Counted from the first letter of the stretch, positions 46,510-56,213 are shown. The stretch is 64,000 nt of DNA from Hyphomonadaceae bacterium (GCA_023384105.1 JAHDXR010000001.1:248001-312000); one strand, 5' to 3'. Numbers and translations are program-made. Notes: generated from the sequence alone by a model not told the origin.

Positions 46510-48960
46510 ATGCGGAAGCTCGGAGGCGGCGCACGCAGTGCGTCTGGATTGAGGTTGTCGACCGCGTTCACGGCGCTGCTTGGGGCCGCGGCGCTGGCGA
46601 CGCCGGCGGCGGCGCAGAACATCACCGATGTCGCATCGGACGAAATCGTCGTTACGGCGCTCAAGCACGGCGAACGGAACGTGCAGGACGTCCCGGTGGC
46701 GATCACGGCGTTCGGCGCCGATCAGCTCGAAGCGCTCAATTACAACGACCTTCAGAGCCTGACCTATTCGATCCCGAACGTGCAGTTCGAAGACGTCGGC
46801 ACCGCGCGCGGCGTCGCCAACTTCTCGATCCGCGGCCTCGGCATCAACAGCTCGATCCCCTCGGTCGACCCCACCGTCGGTGTGTTCGTGGACGGCATGT
46901 ATCTCGGCATCAACGCCGGCGTGCTGGCCGACAATTTCGACCTCGCCGGCATCGAAGTGCTGCGCGGTCCGCAGGGCGTCCTGTTCGGCCGCAACGTGAC
47001 GGGCGGCGCGGTCGTCATCCGCACGGCGGCGCCGACGGACGTGTTCGAAGTGCGCGGCGGCGTGCAGGTCGAGACCGGGCTGAACTACACCGCAGACCTC
47101 GCGATCTCCGGTCCGATCGTGCCGGGCGTGCTGAGCGCGCGCTATTCGACCTACTACAATCAGGACGAAGGCTGGTTCGAGAACGATTTCGACGGCTCGC
47201 AATTCGGCGAAGGCGAACTGCAGGTGCATCGTCTCGCGCTGCGCTTCACGCCGGTGAACAATCTCGAATTCCTGCTGCGCCTCGAGCAGGGCTTCGGCGA
47301 AGGCGACGGCCCGGCGGCGCAGAACCACGCGCTCTACTCGCGCGACTCGTTCGACTTCGCGATCAATTATCCCGGCTACGGCTCGGGCAATTGGGAGCAG
47401 GCGATCCTGGAGACCAACTGGGATGTCGGCTTCGGCGACGGCGTCATCACCAACATCGCCAGCTGGCGCCAGTATGAAGGCCTCTCCGCCGGCGACATCG
47501 ACGCGACCACGTTCACGGCGTTCCATTCGCGCGCGGTGAACGAGCAGGAGCAGTGGAGCAACGAACTCCGCTACGCTGGCACGTTCGGCCCGGTCGACAT
47601 CACGGCCGGCCACTACATGTTCGAGCAGGAGCTGCTCTACATCGAGGAGCGCTTCCTGTTTGGCGGCTTGCTGCCGGTGGATCCGACGTTCGCAGCGTCG
47701 CCGCTGCAATACGCGGCTGCCGATCCCTTCTGGATCACGCGCGTCGGCGGCGGTCAGGGCGAGTTCTCGACCTGGGGCGCGTTCGTCAATGCCGATTGGC
47801 ACATCACCGATCAGCTGACGCTCAATGTCGGCGTTCGCTACACGGAGGAGGAAAAGGACGCACAGGTCTCGCGCATCCGCCGCGGCGTGACAGTGGTCAG
47901 TCAACCGGTTGTCGCGGTGCAGATTCCCCCGCTGAACGGCCTCATTGGCCAGCCCATCCTTCCGGCGGACAGCCTCGATGGCGCGGTTGTCGTACCGGGC
48001 GAAGGCGTTGTCGGCGGCAGCATCAACAATCGGACGCTGGTGTTTTCGGACTCGCCGTTCAATTTGTCATGGAACGACACGTCTCCGCGCATCGGCCTGC
48101 AATGGCAGCCCAGCCCGAGCACGAACCTCTACGCGTTCGCGGCCAAGGGCTTCCGCAGCGGCGGGGTCAACTTCCGGGTGACGACGCTCGGCGCAAACGC
48201 ATGCGCGGCGCCGAACATTCCGGCCGGCTGCGTGCCCGGCGGGCTGGTGCAGCCGCCGACGGCGTTCGATTCCGAAGAGCAGACCTCGTTCGAAGTGGGC
48301 TGGAAGCAGGAGCTGATGGATGGGCGCGCGCGCATCAATCTGGCTCTGTTCCACAACGAGATCGAGGGCATGCAGCGCGAAACCAACATACCGGGGCCGT
48401 CGGGCGTGCAGCAGGTCATCGTCAACGCCGGCGACGCCATCATTCAAGGCGCCGAACTGGAGGCGCGCTTCAGCGTGACGGACAATTTCATCGTCCAGTT
48501 CCAAGCGGGCTACACGGATGGCGAATATGACAGCGTCACCGCCGATCTCACTGGCGATGGCCTCGTCAATGCGGCGGATCTCGCCCTGGAGATTCCGCGT
48601 CTGGCGCCTTGGACCTACGGCGTCACGCTGATGCACGATCTGCCGCTGAGCTTCGGCACGGTGTCGAGCCTCGTCGCCTACAATCACCGCGACGAGAACT
48701 ACTACACCGACAATAATCGCGGCGTGCTGAACGAAGCCGACATCATCGACGCCACGGTCACGTTCCGTCCGAACGACTCCAACTGGTCGTTCGCCGTGTA
48801 CGGCACGAACCTGACCGACGAGGCGACGTTCGGCGGCGATACCCAGCTGCCTGACTTGTCGCCGTTCGGCGGCGACGGCAATCCGGCCAACGCCAACCCC
48901 ACCTTCTCGCCGCTCAACAAGGGCCGCGTGATCGGGGCGCGGCTCAGGTTCAACTTCTAA
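46510..48960 (+). CDS. TonB-dependent receptor 1 of 3
   Basis: 816 residues from ATG 46510 (GGGAGGG upstream); a start at 46459 would add 17 residues before the signal peptide. Signal peptide to about PAAAQ. The plug domain has DEIVVTALKHGE (TonB-box region), RGVANFSIRGLGINSS, VDGMYLGIN and VLRGPQGVLFGRNVTGGAV. The barrel follows, ending KGRVIGARLRFNF with an aromatic C-terminus. All three receptors of this cluster share these blocks nearly word for word, so they are tandem duplicates. A dockerin/EF-hand-like stretch DLTGDGLVNAADLALE lies near residue 680. Ligand unknown; the divergent TetR gene suggests ligand-responsive control. Confidence 0.93.
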   Translation: MRKLGGGARSASGLRLSTAFTALLGAAALATPAAAQNITDVASDEIVVTALKHGERNVQDVPVAITAFGADQLEALNYNDLQSLTYSIPNVQFEDVGTARGVANFSIRGLGINSSIPSVDPTVGVFVDGMYLGINAGVLADNFDLAGIEVLRGPQGVLFGRNVTGGAVVIRTAAPTDVFEVRGGVQVETGLNYTADLAISGPIVPGVLSARYSTYYNQDEGWFENDFDGSQFGEGELQVHRLALRFTPVNNLEFLLRLEQGFGEGDGPAAQNHALYSRDSFDFAINYPGYGSGNWEQAILETNWDVGFGDGVITNIASWRQYEGLSAGDIDATTFTAFHSRAVNEQEQWSNELRYAGTFGPVDITAGHYMFEQELLYIEERFLFGGLLPVDPTFAASPLQYAAADPFWITRVGGGQGEFSTWGAFVNADWHITDQLTLNVGVRYTEEEKDAQVSRIRRGVTVVSQPVVAVQIPPLNGLIGQPILPADSLDGAVVVPGEGVVGGSINNRTLVFSDSPFNLSWNDTSPRIGLQWQPSPSTNLYAFAAKGFRSGGVNFRVTTLGANACAAPNIPAGCVPGGLVQPPTAFDSEEQTSFEVGWKQELMDGRARINLALFHNEIEGMQRETNIPGPSGVQQVIVNAGDAIIQGAELEARFSVTDNFIVQFQAGYTDGEYDSVTADLTGDGLVNAADLALEIPRLAPWTYGVTLMHDLPLSFGTVSSLVAYNHRDENYYTDNNRGVLNEADIIDATVTFRPNDSNWSFAVYGTNLTDEATFGGDTQLPDLSPFGGDGNPANANPTFSPLNKGRVIGARLRFNF

Positions 48961-48986
48961 GGTCTCTCCCGGAGCGGCAAGTCTCC

Positions 48987-49019
48987 ACGGCCGCGGCGCA
49001 CGCCGCGGCCGTTTTCTTT
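48987..49019 (+). terminator. terminator of receptor 1
   Basis: ACGGCCGCGGC (48987-48997) pairs with GCCGCGGCCGT (49002-49012), followed by TTTCTTT. Confidence 0.88.
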
Positions 49020-49129
49020 CGGCGCTTGCATACGCGGACGGGCGGTCCGTGCGCGTGAGACGCGAAAAAGCTTTCCCTCGCGTCGCCAACGCGCCTAGGG
49101 CAGCGCCCACGGCTAAGGGAGAGACGCGA

Positions 49130-51316
49130 TTGCACCGGTTTGGTTTGGGCTTGGCGCTGGCGCTGCTGTGCGCGGCGCCCGCATGGGCGCAGCAGGCGGA
49201 CGAGATCGTCGTCACCGCGAACAAGCGCGGCGATGCGCGGGCGCAGGAGCTGCCGATCGCGATGAACGCGTTCGGCGCCGAGGAGCTGCGCGCGCTGAAC
49301 CTTGAGGACCTGACGAGCCTTTCGTACACGATGCCGAACGTGCAGTTCGAGGACATCGGCACGGCGCGCGGGATCGCCAACTTCTCCATCCGCGGCGTGG
49401 GCGTGAACTCCTCGATCGCGTCGGTCGATCCGGCCGTCGGCGTGTTCGTGGACGGAATGTATCTCGGGCTGAACGCCGGCGCGATCACCGATGCGTTCGA
49501 CCTCGAGGCGGTCGAGGTGCTGCGCGGGCCGCAGGGCGCTCTCTACGGGCGCAACGTCACCGGCGGCGCCGTGCTGGTGCGCACGCGCGCGCCGACAGAC
49601 GCGTTCGAAGCACGGGCGCGCGTCGCCTACGAAACCGGGCCGAACGTCATCGCCGAGGCGGCCGTGTCGGGGCCGCTCGCGCCGGGCCTGCTGTCGGGGC
49701 GGATCGCGGTGCTGCATGCGCGCGACGAGGGCTGGTTCGAGAACGATTTCGACGGTTCGCGCTTCGGCGAGAACGAGACGCGCGCGGTGCGGGCCGCGCT
49801 GCGCTTCACGCCGGCGCCGGCCTTCGATGCGACGCTGCGTCTGGAGCAGGGCTATGTCGACGGCGACGGGCCGGCCGGACAGAACCATGCGCTCCATGCG
49901 CGCGACGGTTTCGATTTCGCCATCGACAATCGGGGCTATGCCGGCACGGATTGGGAGCAGGCGATCCTGGAGGCGAACTGGCGCGTGCCGTTCGGCGACG
50001 GCGTCGTCACCAGCATCACCGGCTGGCGCAGCGTCGAAGCGCCGTGGGCGGCGGACATCGACTCCACGCAGGATTTCGTGTTTCACACGCGTGTGCTGAA
50101 CGAGCAGGAGCAGCTCAGCCAGGAACTGCGCTATGCCGGCGCGTTCGGCGCGTTCGATGTGACGGCCGGGCTCTATCTGCTGGAGCAGGAGCTGCTCTAT
50201 ATCGACGAGCGCAACTTCGCGCCGACGTTCCGGCGCACCGGCGGCGGCTATGGCGAGTTCTCGACCCAGGCCGCGTTCGCCAACCTCGATTGGCGCGCGA
50301 GCGAGAGGCTCATCTGGAGCCTGGGCCTGCGCTACACGCATGAGGAAAAGACCTCGCGCATCTCGCGCGTGCGCCGGGCGATCGACGATCTCGACGGGCC
50401 GGGCCAGCTCGTGCCGGGCGAAGGCCTCGACGGCGGCAGCATCGACGCCCGTTCGCTCAACTTTTCCGACGCGCCGTTCGACCAGGAATGGGACGATCTT
50501 TCGCCGCGCGTGGGCGTGCAGTGGCGACCGCACGCGGAGACGAACCTCTACGCCTACTGGGCTCGCGCGTTCCGCGGCGGCGGCGCCAATTTCCGAACCG
50601 CGTCGCTGGGGCTCGCGCCGCGCGCCTACGATTCCGAACAGCAATCGACGTTCGAGATCGGTTGGAAGCAGGATTTCGCCGCAGGCCGCGCGCGCGTGAA
50701 CGCGGCGCTGTTCCACAACACCATCGAGGACATGCAGCGCGAGACCAACCAGCCGGACCCGATCTCCGGCGTGCAGCAGATCGTGCTGAACGCCGGCGAT
50801 GCAACCATCTGGGGCGGCGAGATCGAAGCGCGCCTGCGCTTGAGCGACCGGTTCAGCATCGCCGCGCACGCGGGCTATGTCGAAGGCGAATACGACCACA
50901 TCACCGAGGACCTCAATGGCGACCTCGTGATCGACGCAGCGGACTACGCGCTGGAGATTCCGCGGCTCGCGCCGTGGAGCTATGGTCTCAGCCTCGCCTA
51001 CGCGGCGCCGTTCGCCGGCGGCGAGGCGAGCGCACGGTTCGGCTACAACCATCGCGACGCCGCGTTCTACAACGACAGCAATCTCGGCCGGCTGGCCGAA
51101 GCCGACATGGTCGACGTCAATCTCTCGTTCGCGCCGGACGGCGGGCGCTGGCGGATATCGCTCTATGGCGAGAACCTGCTCGACGAGGCGACCTGGGGCG
51201 GCGACACGGTGCTGCCGTCGACGGCGGCGTTCGGCTATTCCGGCGGCGAGCGGCCGACCTTCTCGCCGCTCAACAAGGGCCGCGTCATCGGCGTCGAACT
51301 GCGCGCGGCCTACTAG
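49130..51316 (+). CDS. TonB-dependent receptor 2 of 3
   Basis: 728 residues from TTG 49130, chosen because AAGGGAGAG lies 6 nt upstream and the product then begins with a signal peptide (LHRFGLGLALALLCAAPAWA|QQ). A GTG at 49049 would put 27 charged residues before it. The plug repeats the cluster's signatures (NFSIRGVGVNSSIASVDPAV, VLRGPQGALYGRNVTGGAV); the barrel ends KGRVIGVELRAAY. It is the shortest and most GC-rich of the three and lacks the ~30-residue proline-rich loop present in receptors 1 and 3. The EF-hand-like stretch is altered (DLNGDLVIDAADYALE), losing the central glycine. It follows the terminator of receptor 1, so it is a separate unit. Confidence 0.9.
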   Translation: MHRFGLGLALALLCAAPAWAQQADEIVVTANKRGDARAQELPIAMNAFGAEELRALNLEDLTSLSYTMPNVQFEDIGTARGIANFSIRGVGVNSSIASVDPAVGVFVDGMYLGLNAGAITDAFDLEAVEVLRGPQGALYGRNVTGGAVLVRTRAPTDAFEARARVAYETGPNVIAEAAVSGPLAPGLLSGRIAVLHARDEGWFENDFDGSRFGENETRAVRAALRFTPAPAFDATLRLEQGYVDGDGPAGQNHALHARDGFDFAIDNRGYAGTDWEQAILEANWRVPFGDGVVTSITGWRSVEAPWAADIDSTQDFVFHTRVLNEQEQLSQELRYAGAFGAFDVTAGLYLLEQELLYIDERNFAPTFRRTGGGYGEFSTQAAFANLDWRASERLIWSLGLRYTHEEKTSRISRVRRAIDDLDGPGQLVPGEGLDGGSIDARSLNFSDAPFDQEWDDLSPRVGVQWRPHAETNLYAYWARAFRGGGANFRTASLGLAPRAYDSEQQSTFEIGWKQDFAAGRARVNAALFHNTIEDMQRETNQPDPISGVQQIVLNAGDATIWGGEIEARLRLSDRFSIAAHAGYVEGEYDHITEDLNGDLVIDAADYALEIPRLAPWSYGLSLAYAAPFAGGEASARFGYNHRDAAFYNDSNLGRLAEADMVDVNLSFAPDGGRWRISLYGENLLDEATWGGDTVLPSTAAFGYSGGERPTFSPLNKGRVIGVELRAAY

Positions 51317-51320
51317 CCCT

Positions 51321-51355
51321 ATGGACCGCCGGCGCTTCAGCGCGCCGGCGGTGCT
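51321..51355. repeat. palindromic intergenic repeat (REP-like), copy 4
   Basis: ATGGACCGCCGGCGC, loop TTCAGC, then GCGCCGGCGGT. A minimal member of the TGGACCGCCGGCG family just after the receptor 2 stop; it may also act as a weak transcription end. Confidence 0.7.
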
Positions 51356-51367
51356 AGGCTTGCGCCT

Positions 51368-51778
51368 ATGTTCGAGCATTTCATCGCCGCGCAGGACCCC
51401 GTCTATCCGCAGGTGCTGGCCGAGCTGCGCACGGGGCAGAAGCGCAACCACTGGATGTGGTTCATCTTCCCGCAGCTGCGCGACCTCGGCCGCAGCGCCA
51501 CGGCGCAGCACTTCGGCCTGGCCGGGCTGGCGGAGGCGAGGGCCTATGCCGGCCACGCGCTTCTGGGCGGACGGCTGCGCGAATGCGTGACGCTCGCCAA
51601 TGCGGTTGAGGCCAGGACCGCGCGGCAGGTGTTCGGGACGCCGGACGACCTGAAATACCGCTCGTGCGTGACTTTGTTCGGCGCGGCGACGGCCGAGCCG
51701 CTGTTCCAGGCGGCGCTGGATCGCTTCTATGACGGCGCGCCGGACGCGCTCACGCTGGAACTGATCGGGCGTCTATAA
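51368..51778 (+). CDS. DUF1810 family protein
   Basis: 136 residues matching the DUF1810 pattern: FEHFIAAQDPVYPQVLAELR, then GQKRNHWMWFIFPQLRDLGR, AEARAYAGHALLGGRLREC, and a C-terminal DDLKYRSCVTLFGAA. Soluble, with no signal peptide. The function of the family is not established, although members occur near stress and nucleotide-metabolism genes. It sits alone between receptors 2 and 3; nothing links it to them. Codon use resembles the core genome. Confidence 0.85.
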   Translation: MFEHFIAAQDPVYPQVLAELRTGQKRNHWMWFIFPQLRDLGRSATAQHFGLAGLAEARAYAGHALLGGRLRECVTLANAVEARTARQVFGTPDDLKYRSCVTLFGAATAEPLFQAALDRFYDGAPDALTLELIGRL

Positions 51779-52002
51779 ATGTCTGAATTCTACATAAAGT
51801 AAGTAGTGGTATACCATAACCGTATGCCGTTGCGGCGCCCGATGCAGTTCCGCCACAGGCTTTGACGCAGCGCATGTTCGGTTGATCATTGTCGTTCTCG
51901 CTGCCGCGTAACGCTAGCTACACGCATGCGCCTATATGCGTGCGGGCGCAGGCGGCTTCCCCATGCAGCGTCCTCCCATAAGCCGCCCGGGGAGTGTTAG
52001 CG
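51779..52002. promoter_or_regulatory. AT-rich promoter region of receptor 3
   Basis: The first ~60 bp are unusually AT-rich for this genome (TACATAAAGTAAGTAGTGGT, then ATACCATAACCGTATG), and the end has CATGCGCCTATATGCGTG, an imperfect palindrome (51924-51941). These fit a promoter and operator, but no hexamers can be fixed. Confidence 0.45.
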
Positions 52003-54342
52003 ATGAAGAAAGCGGGGGCTGCCGCGCGGGGCGTGCGCGCGGGGACTGCCATGAAACTGATCTTTGGGCTCGGCGGCGCGCTGGCGTTTGCGCCATCGGC
52101 TTTCGCCCAGGGCGCGACGGGCGTGCTCGAAGAAGAGATCGTCATCACCGCCACCAAGCGGGGGGACGCACTGGCCCAGGACGTGCCGCTGGCGGTGACG
52201 GCCTACAGCGCCGAGCAGCTGCAGGCGTTGAACTTCCAGGACCTGCAGAGCCTCACCTACACGATGCCGAACGTGCAGCTGGAAGACGTCGGCACTGCGC
52301 GCGGCGTCGCCAACTTCTCGATCCGCGGCATCGGCATCAACAGCTCGATCCCCTCGGTGGACCCGGCTGTCGGCGTGTTCGTCGACGGCATGTATCTCGG
52401 CATCAACGCTGGCGTGCTGGCCGACAATTTCGACCTGGAAGCGGTTGAAGTGCTGCGCGGGCCCCAGGGCACGCTCTACGGGCGCAACGTCACCGGCGGC
52501 GCCGTGCTGGTGCGCACCGCCAAGCCGAGCGACGAGTTCGAAGTCAGCGGCCGCGTCGCGGTCGAGACCGGCCTGCAATACATCGCCGATCTCTCGGTCT
52601 CCGGCCCGCTGATGGAAGACGTGCTGACGGCGAAGTTCGCCACCTACTACACGCACGACGAAGGCTGGTTCGAGAACGATTTCGACGGCTCGCAGTTCGG
52701 CGAAAACGAAATGCGCATCTATCGCGGCGCGCTGCGGTTCACGCCGACCAACCGCTTCGAAGCGATCCTGCGCCTGGAGCAGGGCTTCAGCGACGGCGAC
52801 GGGCCGGCCACGCAGAACCACGGCCTGTTCAGCCGCGACTCGTTCGACTTCGCCATCAACTATCGCGGCTACGGCGCGGGCGATTGGGAGCAGGCGGTTC
52901 TGGAGACCAACTGGGACGTCGGCTTCGGCGACGGCACCATCACCAACATCGCCGGCTGGCGCTCCTACGAAGGCCAGAGCGGCGGCGACATCGACTCCAC
53001 GCCGAACACCGCCTTCCACTCGCGCTCGGTGACGGAGCAGGAGCAGTTCAGCAACGAGCTGCGCTACACCGGCACGTTCGGCCCGGTTGATGTCACCACC
53101 GGCCTCTACTGGTTCAACCAAGATCTGCTCTACATCGAAGAGCGCTTGCTGTTCTCGGGCGTCATCCTGCCGTCGCCGCCGTTCCCGGCCGGCACGCCGC
53201 TCAACCTCACCCGCGTCGGCGGCGGTTACGGCGAGTTCTCGACGTTCGGCGCGTTCGCTTCGGCGGACTGGCACCTGAACGAACAGTTCACGCTGAACTT
53301 CGGCTTGCGCTACACGGAAGAAGAAAAGGACGCGTGGGTTTCGCGCATCCGCACCGGCCCGATCCTCATGGGCGGCGTCCCGGTCTATCCGGGCGACAAT
53401 CTCGACGGCGCGACCGTGGTGCCGGGCGAAGGCGCCACCGGCGGCAGCATCGACAACCGCACGCTGGTCTATTCCGACACGCCGTTCTCGCTGTCGTGGA
53501 ACGACACCTCGCCGCGCATCGGCATCCAGTGGGAGCCCACCCCGGACACCAACCTCTATGCGTTCTGGGCGCAGGGTTTCCGCTCGGGCGGCGTGAACTT
53601 CCGCGTCACCACGCTGAACCCGCCCGGCGGCGGCTCCGGCGCGCCGACGGCGTTCGACGCCGAAGAACAAAGCTCGTTCGAAATCGGCTGGAAGCAGGAC
53701 TTCCTGGACGGACGCGCCCGCGTCAATCTCGCCGTGTTCCACAACACGCTCGACAACATGCAGCGTGAGACCAACGTGCCGGACGCCAGCAGCGGCGTGC
53801 AGCAGGTGATCGTGAACGCGGGCGAGGCGATCATCCAGGGCGCCGAGCTTGAGGCGCGCTTCCGCGTGACGGACAACTTCATCGTCACGGGCCAGGTCGG
53901 CTACACCGAGGGCGAGTACGACAGCGTCACCGCCGACCTGAACGGCGACGGCGTGATCAACGCCCTGGACATGAACCTGGAGATTCCGCGCCTCGCGCCG
54001 TGGACCTACGGCGTCAACTTCATCTACGACCTCGAACTCGGCGGCGGCGTGGTGTCGAGCCGTCTCGGCTACAATCACCGCGACGCGGCGTTCTACAACG
54101 ACGCCAACACCGGCCGCCTGGCCGAGGCCGACATGGTCGACATGAACTTCACCTACACGCCGAACCAGGGCGCCTGGAGCTTCGCGGTCTATGGAACCAA
54201 CCTGACCAACGAAGCGACCTGGGGCAACGACACGGTTCTGCCGAACCTGCCCTGGTTCGGCGGCGTCGGCGGCCCGACCAACACGCTCTCGCCGCTGAAC
54301 GAAGGCCGCGTGATCGGCGCGGAATTCCGCTTCCGCTACTGA
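52003..54342 (+). CDS. TonB-dependent receptor 3 of 3
   Basis: 779 residues from ATG 52003 (GGGGAG 8 nt upstream); GTG 51994 is an in-frame alternative. The signal peptide probably starts at the second Met (MKLIFGLGGALAFAPSAFAQ). Plug: EEIVITATKRGDAL, NFSIRGIGINSSIPSVDPAV, VLRGPQGTLYGRNVTGGAV. The barrel ends EGRVIGAEFRFRY. Closest to receptor 1 in loop lengths; the EF-hand-like stretch DLNGDGVINALDMNLE is the cleanest of the three. Terminator follows. Ligand unknown. Confidence 0.93.
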   Translation: MKKAGAAARGVRAGTAMKLIFGLGGALAFAPSAFAQGATGVLEEEIVITATKRGDALAQDVPLAVTAYSAEQLQALNFQDLQSLTYTMPNVQLEDVGTARGVANFSIRGIGINSSIPSVDPAVGVFVDGMYLGINAGVLADNFDLEAVEVLRGPQGTLYGRNVTGGAVLVRTAKPSDEFEVSGRVAVETGLQYIADLSVSGPLMEDVLTAKFATYYTHDEGWFENDFDGSQFGENEMRIYRGALRFTPTNRFEAILRLEQGFSDGDGPATQNHGLFSRDSFDFAINYRGYGAGDWEQAVLETNWDVGFGDGTITNIAGWRSYEGQSGGDIDSTPNTAFHSRSVTEQEQFSNELRYTGTFGPVDVTTGLYWFNQDLLYIEERLLFSGVILPSPPFPAGTPLNLTRVGGGYGEFSTFGAFASADWHLNEQFTLNFGLRYTEEEKDAWVSRIRTGPILMGGVPVYPGDNLDGATVVPGEGATGGSIDNRTLVYSDTPFSLSWNDTSPRIGIQWEPTPDTNLYAFWAQGFRSGGVNFRVTTLNPPGGGSGAPTAFDAEEQSSFEIGWKQDFLDGRARVNLAVFHNTLDNMQRETNVPDASSGVQQVIVNAGEAIIQGAELEARFRVTDNFIVTGQVGYTEGEYDSVTADLNGDGVINALDMNLEIPRLAPWTYGVNFIYDLELGGGVVSSRLGYNHRDAAFYNDANTGRLAEADMVDMNFTYTPNQGAWSFAVYGTNLTNEATWGNDTVLPNLPWFGGVGGPTNTLSPLNEGRVIGAEFRFRY

Positions 54343-54364
54343 GGACGCTTTCGCTCCATCCCTC

Positions 54365-54400
54365 GAACGGCCGCAACTCCAGTTGCGGCCGTTCTTCTTT
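54365..54400 (+). terminator. terminator of receptor 3
   Basis: GAACGGCCGCAACT (54365-54378) pairs perfectly with AGTTGCGGCCGTTC (54381-54394), then TTCTTT. Confidence 0.88.
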
Positions 54401-54924
54401 GCGCCGCGGCGGCGTGCAGGGGTGTGCGGGCAGCCCGCTCTTCGCCGAAAGTGGCAAACCCAGCCCGTGCTTCCCCTCCAGGGGGAGCTGCGCAGCCCCG
54501 GCGAAAGCCGGGGTGCGATCCCGGGGTCCAGGGGTTGAAGCGCGCTCACGCTTGCCCCTGGGTCCCGGCTCTCCGCTGCGCTGCGGCCGGGAAGCGGGGG
54601 CTATCAGCACGTTTCAGGTCGAGGGCGAACGCCCGTGTTCTGCGCTTCCCGGACGCAGCCCCGGCCTCAAGCCGGGGTGCGATCCGGGACCCAGGGGCCG
54701 GCGGCGCAGCGTTTGCCCTTAGGTCCCGGCTCTCGCCCCGCTTTCGCGGGGCGTTCGGCTGGGAAGCGGTGAAAGCGGGCGCCTCGTGCGCTGGCTCGAC
54801 AAGCCCGCGCAGCCCCTCTATAAGCCCCGGCTTCCCGCGTGGGAGGGGTTTAGCCGCCCGGACCACGCTCCCCCTCAGGCTGGCCGATCGAAAGACCGTC
54901 CGGCGCCAAGCGAGAGGATATGAC
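54401..54924. other. repeat-filled spacer upstream of rplK
   Basis: 524 bp with no supported gene. Most of it is the two repeat copies at 54495-54770. The last ~150 bp should carry the rplK promoter, now detached from nusG. Confidence 0.6.
54495..54770. repeat. two tandem copies of a GC-rich dispersed repeat
   Basis: Copy 1 (about 54495-54600) and copy 2 (about 54658-54770) both run CCCCGG...AAGCCGGGGTGCGATCC, then a CCAGGGG segment, then GGTCCCGGCTCTC, then GGGAAGCGG. Internal arms such as CCCCGG/CCGGGG make each copy strongly self-complementary. These look like REP/RIME-type intergenic elements, unrelated to the TGGACCGCCGGCG family. Confidence 0.7.
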
Positions 54925-55371
54925 ATGGCTAAGAAGGTTCTGGGGCAGATCAAGCTCCAGGTGCCGGCAGGGGCTGCGAACCCGTCGCCCCCGATCGGCC
55001 CCGCGCTCGGTCAGCGCGGTCTGAACATCATGGAATTCTGCAAGGGCTTCAACGCCCGCACCCAGGACATGCCGAAGGGCGATCCGTGCCCTGTCGTCAT
55101 CACCTACTATCAGGACAAGAGCTTCACCTTCGAGATCAAGACGCCGCCGGCGTCGTTCCTGATCAAGAAGGCGGCCAAGCTGCCGACGGCGAAGAAGCCG
55201 GGCTCGGGCTCCAAGAAGCCGGGCGTGGATCTGGTCGGCAAGATCACCATGGCCCAGTGCAAAGAGATCGCGAAGACGAAGCAGAAGGATCTGAACGCCG
55301 CCGATCTCGACCAGGCCGCGAAGATGATCGCCGGCACCGCCCGCTCGATGGGCGTGGACGTGGTGGAGTAA
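54925..55371 (+). CDS. rplK: 50S ribosomal protein L11
   Basis: 148 residues from ATG 54925 (GAGAGGA upstream), beginning [20 protein letters not shown] with the conserved [21 protein letters not shown]11 binds the GTPase-associated centre of 23S rRNA and is needed for stringent response and factor-dependent GTP hydrolysis. The C-terminal rRNA-binding domain includes SGSKKPG and [13 protein letters not shown]. rplA starts 4 bp after its stop. Confidence 0.98.
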   Translation: MAKKVLGQIKLQVPAGAANPSPPIGPALGQRGLNIMEFCKGFNARTQDMPKGDPCPVVITYYQDKSFTFEIKTPPASFLIKKAAKLPTAKKPGSGSKKPGVDLVGKITMAQCKEIAKTKQKDLNAADLDQAAKMIAGTARSMGVDVVE

Positions 55372-55375
55372 GCCG

Positions 55376-56083
55376 ATGCCCAAGACCACCAAGCGCATGC
55401 AAAAGACCCACGCCGGCATCGACAGCCGCAAGCTGCACACGCTCGACGAAGCGGTGAAGCTGATCAAGGCGCGCGCCAGCGCGAAGTTCGACGAGACCGT
55501 CGAGATCGCCATGAATTTGGGCGTCGACCCCAAGTATCCCGACCAGCAGGTGCGCGGCGTCGTCTCGCTGCCGAACGGCACCGGCCGCACCGCGCGCGTC
55601 GCGGTGTTCGCCAAGGGCGCCAAGGCGGAAGAAGCCAAGGCCGCCGGCGCCGACATCGTCGGCGAGCAGGACCTGTTCGAGACCATCAATGGCGGCAAGA
55701 TCGAATTCGATCGCCTGATCGCCACGCCGGACATGATGGCCCTGGTCGGCCGTCTCGGTAAGGTGCTTGGCCCGCGCGGCCTGATGCCGAACCCGAAGGT
55801 CGGCACCGTCACCATGGACGTGAAGAAAGCGATCGCGGACGCCAAGGGCGGCGCGGTCGAGTTTCGTGTCGAGAAGGCGGGCATCGTCCACGCCGGCGTC
55901 GGCAAGGCGAGCTTCACCGAAGAGCAGATCGCGCAGAACGTGAAGGCGTTTATCGACGCGGTCTCGAAAGCGAAGCCGTCGGGCGCGAAGGGCACGTTCG
56001 TGAGGAAAGTGGCGCTATCGACGACGATGGGTCCTGGCGTGCGCCTCGACCCGGCCGCGGCGATCGCAGCGGCGCAGAGCTGA
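55376..56083 (+). CDS. rplA: 50S ribosomal protein L1
   Basis: 235 residues. L1 forms the mobile stalk that guides E-site tRNA; in other bacteria it represses its own rplKA mRNA. Landmarks: [73 protein letters not shown]. Coupled to rplK by a 4-bp gap. A palindrome and terminator follow, so rplKA ends here and is not continuous with rplJL. Confidence 0.98.
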   Translation: MPKTTKRMQKTHAGIDSRKLHTLDEAVKLIKARASAKFDETVEIAMNLGVDPKYPDQQVRGVVSLPNGTGRTARVAVFAKGAKAEEAKAAGADIVGEQDLFETINGGKIEFDRLIATPDMMALVGRLGKVLGPRGLMPNPKVGTVTMDVKKAIADAKGGAVEFRVEKAGIVHAGVGKASFTEEQIAQNVKAFIDAVSKAKPSGAKGTFVRKVALSTTMGPGVRLDPAAAIAAAQS

Positions 56084-56085
56084 TC

Positions 56086-56152
56086 GGACCGCGGGTCTTC
56101 GGACCCGCATACTAACCGTCGGAACACTTGCGGGTCTTCAGACCCGCGGTCC
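56086..56152. repeat. palindromic intergenic repeat after rplA
   Basis: GGACCGCGGGTCTTCGGACC ... and ...GCGGGTCTTCAGACCCGCGGTCC are long inverted arms, each also self-complementary (GCGGGTC / GACCCGC). Confidence 0.75.
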
Positions 56153-56156
56153 CTGG

Positions 56157-56186
56157 AAGCGCCCCGGTAAAGGCCGGGGCGCTTTT
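56157..56186 (+). terminator. terminator of rplK-rplA
   Basis: AAGCGCCCCGG / CCGGGGCGCTT (56157-56167, 56174-56184) with loop TAAAGG, then TTTTC. Confidence 0.85.
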
Positions 56187-56213
56187 CATTCGTAAACGCG
56201 CTATCTTCGACGC

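Noticed and set aside
46420-54549. Long minus-strand frames opposite the three receptors (494, 868 and 850 codons)
   Set aside because: Shadows; Arg/Val/Ala-rich with no domain, while the plus strand has clear plug and barrel motifs.
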